DNA of 64,000 nucleotides from Candidatus Saccharimonadota bacterium (GTDB lineage: Bacteria; Patescibacteriota; Saccharimonadia; Saccharimonadales; Saccharimonadaceae): positions 90,048 through 154,047 of the forward strand of contig JAECRG010000002.1 of the NCBI GenBank assembly GCA_015999875.1. Direction: 5' to 3'. Below the pieces are notes generated by a model that was given only the letters and a program-made list of their open reading frames with translations, had not been told where the DNA came from and made no database searches. Of this stretch, positions 58,562-64,000 are shown piece by piece; the stretch's first letter is position 1; every line of letters starts with the position of its first letter. Both the position numbers and the translations under genes were made by a program.

Positions 58562-59302
58562 ATGACTATGCCCAAGACAGCAACTCTAGTGCGTTCAATC
58601 GGCAGCATGTCTGCAGAGATGACACAGGCGGAGCTCGACGCCGTGCTGTTGGCTCTGAGGGAGGATCTCCCTGGATCACCAATCGAATACATTATGCGCG
58701 CTATGTCAGTGGATCAACGGTGTGGTTGTGGTGCTTTGCATCTGAGCCTTGACGCGGCTGATCTCGACACGGTGACTCGAGGGAGCCTGCATCGGCTTCT
58801 CGCGACGCCGTTCGGTGACATTGTACGAGAGTATATTCGGCGACAGTCTGATATATCTACCGTGCGATTTGGTTGGAGCGGCGTGCAGATGTATGCTCCG
58901 AAGTTTGTGCGGGTTGTCGACATCTACGAGGCACGACAAACGTACGCGAGCGAGCTCACGATTCATGAGCTCGGCAATATCGTGGCCGCAATTCGTGAGG
59001 ATTTGCCGGGCATGATGGCCATGTGCGATACGTCACTGGCAGGCCTATCGGTTACTGCGGTAGGGCCGGGCGAAGATGATTTTGAAAGACTGGAGTGGAA
59101 GGCGCTTATCGAACAAGTCATGTTCGCGTTTTCTACTCCACTTCGCAAATATCTCGATGAATATGCGAGGCGTATGTACGACGGAGCGTATGTTGGTGCG
59201 GTGAATTGCTGTATTGTGATGTCGGGTCGCGCAAGTGAAACGGCGTGGAATCGCCAGTGGTTCGGTGAGCAGGTTGATCAACAGCTGACACCAGATTGCT
59301 GA
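58562..59302 (+). CDS. Protein with internal duplication, 246 aa
   Basis: I do not recognise the family. Two similar halves are seen: ELDAVLLALREDLPGS with later LLATPFGDIVREYIRR, and ELGNIVAAIREDLPGM with later FSTPLRKYLDEYARR. So a domain of about 110 residues is duplicated in tandem. There is no membrane segment. TACACT (58535-58540) and ATG 58562 define the start; TTG/ATG codons further up precede the promoter. A strong terminator follows. Confidence 0.65.
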   Translation: MTMPKTATLVRSIGSMSAEMTQAELDAVLLALREDLPGSPIEYIMRAMSVDQRCGCGALHLSLDAADLDTVTRGSLHRLLATPFGDIVREYIRRQSDISTVRFGWSGVQMYAPKFVRVVDIYEARQTYASELTIHELGNIVAAIREDLPGMMAMCDTSLAGLSVTAVGPGEDDFERLEWKALIEQVMFAFSTPLRKYLDEYARRMYDGAYVGAVNCCIVMSGRASETAWNRQWFGEQVDQQLTPDC

Positions 59303-59366
59303 AAGACTTTCTGTAGTAGAAACCCCGCACGAGGGTGACTCGTGTAATCGGTGGAGAGTCTACCGT

Positions 59367-59400
59367 CCCCTACTCGTTCGCGAGCAGGGGTTATTTATTT
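59367..59400 (+). terminator. Terminator after the duplicated-domain gene
   Basis: CCCCT (59367-59371) pairs with AGGGG (59386-59390) and CTCG with CGAG around a TTCG tetraloop; then TTATTTATTT. An upstream AACCCC can compete for GGGGTT. Confidence 0.88.
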
Positions 59401-59952
59401 GTAACTTGTTGTCTCGAAGGTGTCGTGTATGAAGCTTTCGATGATAGTTGTGATAGTTGGCTGTCTATCGCTGAGTATTTTTTGCTCTTCACTCGTAAAC
59501 TTACCAAGCACAAATGTGGTTGCTTCCATTCGATCCGCAAGTTCGTTCCAGATACCAATACGTACGCGTTTATAGTCGGTTCCAAGATGGGAATTGAGCG
59601 ATTTGACGCCATTGTTGCCGGCATCACTCCCCTTCTCTCGGGTACGGACAGTGCCAAGTGGTAGCGCCATGTCATCGTGAAGCACGAGTAAGTCGGTGGC
59701 TGGATCAAGCTTGTAGAAGTCGATAATCGCGCGAGCAGATACACCAGTGTCGTTATAGTAGGTGGTTGGTTTGATGAGCAGTATTTTCTCAGCTGCTTCG
59801 CTAATTTCAGCTATGTAGGCATGAAATTTAGTTTTTTCGGCAAATTCTGCGGCATGGGCCTGGGCGAAATTATCGAGCACACGAAAACCTACGTTATGGC
59901 GTGTGTCTCTAAACTCAGAACCGGGGTTGCCTTGGGCAAAAATGATTTTCAT
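59395..59952 (-). CDS. pth: Peptidyl-tRNA hydrolase
   Basis: Pth frees tRNA from drop-off peptides. The 185-residue protein starts IIFAQGNPGSEF, with the catalytic His19 in TRHNVGF, Asn in KPTTYYNDTG and the conserved Asp in VLHDDMALPLG. TATACT (59963-59968, minus) ends 10 nt before ATG 59952. The promoter overlaps that of the divergent gene at 59977. Confidence 0.95.
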   Translation of the reverse strand: MKIIFAQGNPGSEFRDTRHNVGFRVLDNFAQAHAAEFAEKTKFHAYIAEISEAAEKILLIKPTTYYNDTGVSARAIIDFYKLDPATDLLVLHDDMALPLGTVRTREKGSDAGNNGVKSLNSHLGTDYKRVRIGIWNELADRMEATTFVLGKFTSEEQKILSDRQPTITTIIESFIHDTFETTSYK

Positions 59953-59959
59953 AGCTATC

Positions 59960-59970
59960 TATAGTATAAC
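59960..59970. promoter_or_regulatory. Overlapping divergent -10 boxes (pth / 81-aa gene)
   Basis: Plus strand TATAGT (59960-59965) and TATAAC (59965-59970) overlap the minus-strand TATACT (59963-59968). The two start codons are only 24 bp apart. One open complex may serve both directions. Confidence 0.6.
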
Positions 59971-59976
59971 TAAACT

Positions 59977-60222
59977 ATGGCAAAACCAAAGGGCTACGAT
60001 ATACCAAATCCAGAAATCTCACCTCCTGAGTCTAAAAAAGAACAACAAGCGCGAGAAAAAAGAGAGAAAAAATTTCGAAAAGCCGCCTTTCGCTATACTC
60101 AGGATCAGCTGCAAGCACTGCGTGAGAAGCAGCCTCGGCACGCAGAATATGAGGACGCACGTGACAAAGGTGACCGCACTCAGCAGAGGCGAGCTGCGAT
60201 TAAGAGTGACGAACAGTACTAA
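59977..60222 (+). CDS. Highly charged small protein, 81 aa
   Basis: This protein is rich in Lys, Glu, Arg and Gln, with a helical, coiled-coil-like middle part (about 20-50) and no hydrophobic core of note. It resembles nucleic-acid or ribosome-associated small proteins only in charge. Not recognised. A TATAAC box lies 6 nt before ATG 59977. The 137 bp to the end of der contain nothing I can name. Confidence 0.62.
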   Translation: MAKPKGYDIPNPEISPPESKKEQQAREKREKKFRKAAFRYTQDQLQALREKQPRHAEYEDARDKGDRTQQRRAAIKSDEQY

Positions 60223-60359
60223 GATTTAAAATAGTGCCGGAAGTCTGCTGCTGACAGCTCATAACTAAACCCTGGTGTCATTTATTTGGGTCGGCTTTAA
60301 CGTAAAGTGTCCGCGTCTTTGAGACGAGCGATGATGTCGCGCTGGACATGCTGCATATC

Positions 60360-61793
60360 CTACTCCTTAGCTAAGTCTGCTTTGGCTTCCGCTTCCTCTG
60401 CTTCGGCTTGCTTGGCTTTTTTGTAGGCTTTTGTGACGGGAGCTTTTCCTTCGGCTATGCGTTGTTTGTTATTTTTGACTTGCTTTTCGTCGATAAAACT
60501 AAACTTGATTGGCATACCTGCGTAGTTGTAGGTTTCGCGCACGAGGCGTTCTAGGTAACGCTTGTAGCTCCAGTGTACGAATTTGAGGTTTGAGCCATGG
60601 ATTACGAACCAAGGCGGTGTGGTATCTGTCTGCACGATATAGCGGAGTTTTGGATGGGTGTTTTTGAGGCCGGATGGTGGGTGGGCTTGGATGGCTCGCT
60701 GTAATAAATCATTAAGTACACGTGTCTTAGTTTCTTGGTCGCGACGCGCTTCGATATCGAGTGCGAGGTCGAATATTTTTGTGACATTTTGGCCTGTCAC
60801 TGAGCTTGTGAAAATAAGTGGTGCCCAAGGTACGAATTTGAGATGGCGGCTGATGCGGGGTGCCAGTGCGTCACGAGTAAACGCGTCTTTGCCTTCGACG
60901 CTGTCCCACTTGCTGACTACGACAACAAGACCTTTTCCGGCTTCCGCGATAATACCCGCAAGACGCTGGTCGAGCGCAACACCGATGTCGTTTACGTCTA
61001 TAAGTAGTAGACAAACATCCGCTTCTTCAATAGCCTGAAGTGTTCTGAGGACGCTAAATTTTTCAATCCCCTGTTCTTGCTTGCCTTGACGGCGCACTCC
61101 AGCTGTATCGAGTAGCTCGATGTTTCGCTGACTGTATTTGATTTGTATGCGGTTTACGTCGCGAGTGGTGCCAGCGATGTTTGCTACTATTGCCTGTTGC
61201 TTGCCAGCCAGGGTGTTGAAAAGATTGCTTTTTCCGACGTTTGGTCGACCGATGAGCGCAATACGAAACACATCATCCGCGTCTGCCTCGCTACGACGAG
61301 GTATTTCATTGATGATGGAGTCGAGTAATCCGAGAGTACCTCGGTTGTGTTCGGCACTCGTCTGTATCATTTGCTTAATGCCGAGGCGACGGAATTCGTC
61401 AACAGGAAGACTGCCTTTGAGGTCAGTTTTGTTGAGGACTAAGATAACTGGCTTTTTGCTTTTGAGGGCTTTTTTAGCAACGACACGATCGTGATCCGAG
61501 ACGTACATAGTACTATCTACTACTACGAGGATTACATCTGCAGCTACTGCTGCTTCTTCGATTTGCTCCTGGATAGATGCTTCGAATTCATCGTCAGGAT
61601 CTTTCATGCCTGCTGTGTCTACAAGCCAGAACTGAAAGCCGTCGTGCTCGACTTTGCCGAGTACGTTATCACGTGTCGTACCGGGTTCGCGCGCTACGAT
61701 TGCTTGCTGGGCTCGGACCATACGATTAAAAAGCGAACTCTTGCCGACGTTCGCTTGACCGATAATTGCAACGGTTGGGAGCTTGCTTGCCAT
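60360..61793 (-). CDS. der: Ribosome biogenesis GTPase Der (EngA)
   Basis: Der is the double-GTPase needed for 50S subunit assembly. The 477-residue protein has two G domains (first G1 GQANVGKS, DTAG, NKTD; second G1 GRPNVGKS, DTAG, SKWD) and a C-terminal KH-like domain (PPWFVIHGSNLKFV), followed by a Lys/Ala/Glu-rich tail. TATAAT (61803-61808, minus) lies 9 nt before ATG 61793. Confidence 0.96.
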   Translation of the reverse strand: MASKLPTVAIIGQANVGKSSLFNRMVRAQQAIVAREPGTTRDNVLGKVEHDGFQFWLVDTAGMKDPDDEFEASIQEQIEEAAVAADVILVVVDSTMYVSDHDRVVAKKALKSKKPVILVLNKTDLKGSLPVDEFRRLGIKQMIQTSAEHNRGTLGLLDSIINEIPRRSEADADDVFRIALIGRPNVGKSNLFNTLAGKQQAIVANIAGTTRDVNRIQIKYSQRNIELLDTAGVRRQGKQEQGIEKFSVLRTLQAIEEADVCLLLIDVNDIGVALDQRLAGIIAEAGKGLVVVVSKWDSVEGKDAFTRDALAPRISRHLKFVPWAPLIFTSSVTGQNVTKIFDLALDIEARRDQETKTRVLNDLLQRAIQAHPPSGLKNTHPKLRYIVQTDTTPPWFVIHGSNLKFVHWSYKRYLERLVRETYNYAGMPIKFSFIDEKQVKNNKQRIAEGKAPVTKAYKKAKQAEAEEAEAKADLAKE

Positions 61794-61864
61794 ATGAAAC
61801 TAATTATAACAGAGGTACGAAAACTTTGCGAGCATAAGCATAATATAATGTGTCAGGCAAATAG

Positions 61865-62479
61865 TTAACTGACCTCGTTTGTTTTGGCAGCAGCAATGTA
61901 TAACTGCCCTGTCCAAAGTACAAATCTACCGAATAGTTTTGTGGGGATTGCCTCTGGTTGTCCTGATGATGTAAGCTCTGATATTTCTGGGCAGCCGCCA
62001 TTTTTTGCTAAGGGCTCATCGTTCATAGTTTCTATGCCAGACCGTACTACTGCCCGATACGCGAGTGGGTCGTCTCGCAATGAGTTGAACGCAATTTCAT
62101 CATGTTTCGCCAAGTGGGCAACTGATGCGATGGTGGCAGGGTGTGATAAGGTTTCTTGGAGCTTTTCCCCTGCATACCCGGCTGCCGCGTTTTCATATAG
62201 ATAAAAAGTATCCATAATCCCATGCAGCAAGAATGCTTTTGCGAATGCAAGGTCGTCGCTATTTGGTTTGGAGATGGCACGGTCTCCCCTCTCCTGTAGA
62301 AAGTGATCTGTTACATGATCGAGTACGAGGAGTGGCATCTGATGAGTGTTTGGCCTCTCTAGTGTTTCGTGTAGCAAGTGGGCGTCGTGTCTGACGCTAG
62401 AGCTAATTAGCTGGCGACCAAGAAGGTGTTGCTTATCGAGCGGTGGAACTTCGTGGTGTTCAAAATGCGGACATTCCAT
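61865..62479 (-). CDS. Hypothetical protein, 204 aa
   Basis: I do not recognise it. It is a soluble, mostly helical, His-rich protein with a Cys/His-rich start (MECPHFEHHE) that might bind metal. I use ATG 62479: TATAGT (62490-62495, minus) ends 10 nt upstream, and the longer frame has no signal. The gene is divergent to the one at 62503 with only 23 bp between. Confidence 0.62.
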   Translation of the reverse strand: MECPHFEHHEVPPLDKQHLLGRQLISSSVRHDAHLLHETLERPNTHQMPLLVLDHVTDHFLQERGDRAISKPNSDDLAFAKAFLLHGIMDTFYLYENAAAGYAGEKLQETLSHPATIASVAHLAKHDEIAFNSLRDDPLAYRAVVRSGIETMNDEPLAKNGGCPEISELTSSGQPEAIPTKLFGRFVLWTGQLYIAAAKTNEVS

Positions 62480-62489
62480 TATAATATAA

Positions 62490-62497
62490 ACTATAAC
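62490..62497. promoter_or_regulatory. Overlapping divergent -10 boxes (62.5 kb)
   Basis: ACTATA (62490-62495), read as TATAGT on the minus strand, overlaps TATAAC (62492-62497) on the plus strand. Start codons on both sides are 10 and 5 nt away. Confidence 0.55.
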
Positions 62498-62502
62498 ATA
62501 AT

Positions 62503-62901
62503 ATGGTATATAATACAATAATAAAATCACATGAACCGTATGGCAATCATGCGACGAAAAAAGGCAATTACACTGACTCTGCCACGAATGCCGCATTTGA
62601 AAGCCAGTATGATATTGCACACGGGTTAGAGCCGGGTGAGCACATGGTCTTTGGGGAAAATAAGTTAACTCCACAGGAGCTGGAGTTTATTTTTACAAAA
62701 TGTATGCAAGAGGTTGTCGCACATGCAGAAGATGCTGGATATAAGCGACCGGTGACTGCTCGTGAGCTACCTCATTTTTTGCCAGGCTATTATGGCCATC
62801 TTTTGCGGAAGCGGGGCACGGTGTGGCACGACGTGCCACGACTGCTCGACGATCTGAGCTCAACATGGTACAAAGAAGTTACGACGTGGCGTGATGAATA
62901 A
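62503..62901 (+). CDS. Hypothetical protein, 132 aa
   Basis: This soluble protein has a polar N-terminus (about 1-40) and a helical C-terminal part with a conserved-looking LPGYYGHLLRKRGTVWHDVPRLLDDL. No domain is recognised. The plus-strand TATAAC box sits 5 nt from ATG 62503, a very short distance, so another nearby ATG or TTG is possible. Its 3' end overlaps the convergent pseudouridine synthase gene by 23 nt. Confidence 0.58.
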   Translation: MVYNTIIKSHEPYGNHATKKGNYTDSATNAAFESQYDIAHGLEPGEHMVFGENKLTPQELEFIFTKCMQEVVAHAEDAGYKRPVTARELPHFLPGYYGHLLRKRGTVWHDVPRLLDDLSSTWYKEVTTWRDE

Positions 62902-63586
62902 TTCGCTCGTACTTACCTTCTGACAGTCCGCTCAAATCATAGCTACCAAAAGTAGTTCGGTGTAGCTTCGTGACTGCGTATCCAAGGCTTGCAAATGTAC
63001 GACGAATCTGACGATTGCGACCTTCGGACATGATAACATTCCACTCCAGTCGATTGTCATCAGAAGCTCGCTCAAGCGTGAGTTTACTGGGTCCGTCTTC
63101 TAGCTGTACACCAAAGTCATTGATCATTTGTTGGTGTAGGGGCTGAAGTTCGCGGTCGAGCACGATCTCGTAGTGCTTGAGTTTGTAGTATTTTGGATGG
63201 GTCATATTTTGAGCGAAATCACCGTCATCAGTAAGCAAAATGATGCCAGAGCTATCGGCGTCAAGACGTCCTACTGGCTTGAGGTGATGATATTCTGACG
63301 GAAGTAGAGCGTAGATAGTGGGTATGTCTCCCTGCTGGCGTCGCGAGCATACGTAGCCAGCGGGTTTGTTGAAGGCTATGTAGGTATATGCCTGCTTTTC
63401 TACGATCAGGCTATTTCGTACTGCGACGGCTTGCGATTTGATAACGCGACTCCCCAGTCCTGCAGGGGTGTCATTAACTGTCACGAGCCCTTGTTCAATA
63501 AGCTCATCGGCTTTACGGCGAGAGATGCCTAGGTGAAATGCCAGGTATTTGTTGAGACGCTGGCTATCTTGTTCGTGAGTGGACAT
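62879..63586 (-). CDS. RsuA/RluB-family pseudouridine synthase
   Basis: This enzyme isomerises uridine in rRNA (RluB, RluE/F or RsuA group). The 235-residue protein has an N-terminal S4 domain (RLNKYLAFHLGISRRKADELI), the catalytic Asp in GRLDADSSGIILLT, IAFNKPAGYVCS and the C-terminal EGRNRQIRRTFASLGY. The exact rRNA target cannot be decided. TATACT (63596-63601, minus) ends 9 nt before ATG 63586, with AAGGA in between. Confidence 0.93.
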   Translation of the reverse strand: MSTHEQDSQRLNKYLAFHLGISRRKADELIEQGLVTVNDTPAGLGSRVIKSQAVAVRNSLIVEKQAYTYIAFNKPAGYVCSRRQQGDIPTIYALLPSEYHHLKPVGRLDADSSGIILLTDDGDFAQNMTHPKYYKLKHYEIVLDRELQPLHQQMINDFGVQLEDGPSKLTLERASDDNRLEWNVIMSEGRNRQIRRTFASLGYAVTKLHRTTFGSYDLSGLSEGKYERIIHHATS

Positions 63587-63607
63587 GATGTCCTTAGTAT
63601 ACCACTA

Positions 63608-64000
63608 CTACTGCGCAGCCGGTTGTTGAGGGGCTGGAGGCGGTGCTTGTGGTGCCTGTGTTTGAGGTGGAGTGTCAGCACTAGGTAGGCCTGCGCCTGC
63701 TAGTTCTGCTGCTATGCGGCTTGCAATATCTTCTGTGGCTTCCGGTGAGTCCATTGGCTGAATCACTCGTTCTCCAAGCGTAGCTGGTCGAGGTGAAGAA
63801 AATGGCGCTGTCGGTTGAGGCATTTCATTGCTAGGTGCTGCTGCAACTGGTGCGGGTGTCGCAACGGGTTGAGGCGCTGGTGCAGGCTGTGCAGCGGGCG
63901 CTGGCTGCGCTACTGGGGCTGCTATGGGCTCGAGTACTATCGGAGCTGGTGCGGGTGTCGCAACGGGTTGAGGCGCTGGTGCAGGCTGTGCAGCGGGCGC
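63608..64000 (-). CDS. C-terminal part of a Pro/Ala-rich protein (partial)
   Basis: The minus-strand frame is open from the right edge of the window to TAG at 63608-63610; its start is outside. The visible 130 residues are mostly Pro, Ala, Gln and Val, with a 33-residue repeat (two copies, 55 nt of each identical) and a less repetitive part (about 60-100) with SRIAAELAGAGLP. In related genomes scpB often precedes this pseudouridine synthase, but nothing here proves that identity. Confidence 0.6.
   Translation of the reverse strand, partial: APAAQPAPAPQPVATPAPAPIVLEPIAAPVAQPAPAAQPAPAPQPVATPAPVAAAPSNEMPQPTAPFSSPRPATLGERVIQPMDSPEATEDIASRIAAELAGAGLPSADTPPQTQAPQAPPPAPQQPAAQ
63847..63901. repeat. 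55-bp repeat, copy 1 (Pro/Ala-coding)
   Basis: Identical to 63946-64000, period 99 bp (33 codons). The copies encode the Pro/Ala-rich segment of the partial protein. Confidence 0.9.
63946..64000. repeat. 55-bp repeat, copy 2 (reaches the window edge)
   Basis: Same sequence as 63847-63901. The repeat may continue beyond the window. Confidence 0.9.

Noticed and set aside
1..64000. CRISPR array, transposon or prophage
   Set aside because: I saw no regularly spaced repeats of 25-40 bp, no transposase or integrase frame and no phage structural gene.

Overview
This 64 kb window looks like a chromosomal segment of a small-genome member of the Patescibacteria (CPR), most likely a Saccharibacteria (TM7) relative; this assignment is inference from gene content. 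Genes are short and tightly packed, often with ATGA overlaps. UGA is used as a normal stop (for example at the end of ftsE), which argues against the recoded Gracilibacteria/Absconditabacteria. Protein families fit: FtsEX with a CHAP hydrolase, a compact mraZ-rsmH-ftsL-ftsI-ftsW-murG-ftsQ cluster, type IV pilin-like proteins, a membrane-anchored TraG/VirB4-like ATPase, a sigma region 4/HARE-HTH protein and many orphan small membrane proteins. I see no tRNA, rRNA, CRISPR array, transposase or phage module.

Layout. 0-5 kb: ftsEX, a coiled-coil CHAP hydrolase, an S41 protease and a response regulator. 5-20 kb: bL27, an RNA methyltransferase, xseAB, a two-component pair overlapping recO, glyS, several orphans, RNase H, and metK under a SAM-I riboswitch. 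20-28 kb: a solitary DUF4868 (KwaB-like) protein, two pilins, a Pif1-like helicase, an LssY_C protein, a GH1 glycosidase, YvcK and a HAD hydrolase. 28.4-35.9 kb: the division/cell-wall cluster, preceded by an inverted pair of consensus DnaA boxes and a textbook MraZ operator. 35.9-36.9 kb: a gene-free, GT-rich stretch with a dif-like 28-mer, exactly where gene orientation switches from mostly plus to mostly minus (convergent). This suggests a replication terminus. 37-54 kb: mostly minus strand, with otsBA (plus), the TraG/VirB4-like ATPase, the sigma/HARE protein, a pilin, topA and dprA, and orphan genes that each carry their own strong terminator. 54-64 kb: a probable ncRNA, mini-genes, a DUF475 protein, a Fur-family regulator sharing a perfect palindrome with a CooC/MinD-like ATPase, pth, der, a pseudouridine synthase and the end of a Pro/Ala-rich protein.

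The strongest unifying signal is promoter architecture. About 28 genes have a -10 hexamer (TATAAT, TATACT, TACAAT and similar) ending only 5-10 nt before the start codon, so their mRNAs should be leaderless or nearly so. These -10 boxes also correct many start codons to positions inside the longest open frame. A second set of genes uses TTGAC(A/T)-N17-TATAAT promoters with Shine-Dalgarno leaders. Other notable signals are perfect dyads built into two promoters, divergent promoters with overlapping -10 boxes, several overlooked small ORFs, and a riboswitch whose terminator stem contains the metK Shine-Dalgarno.
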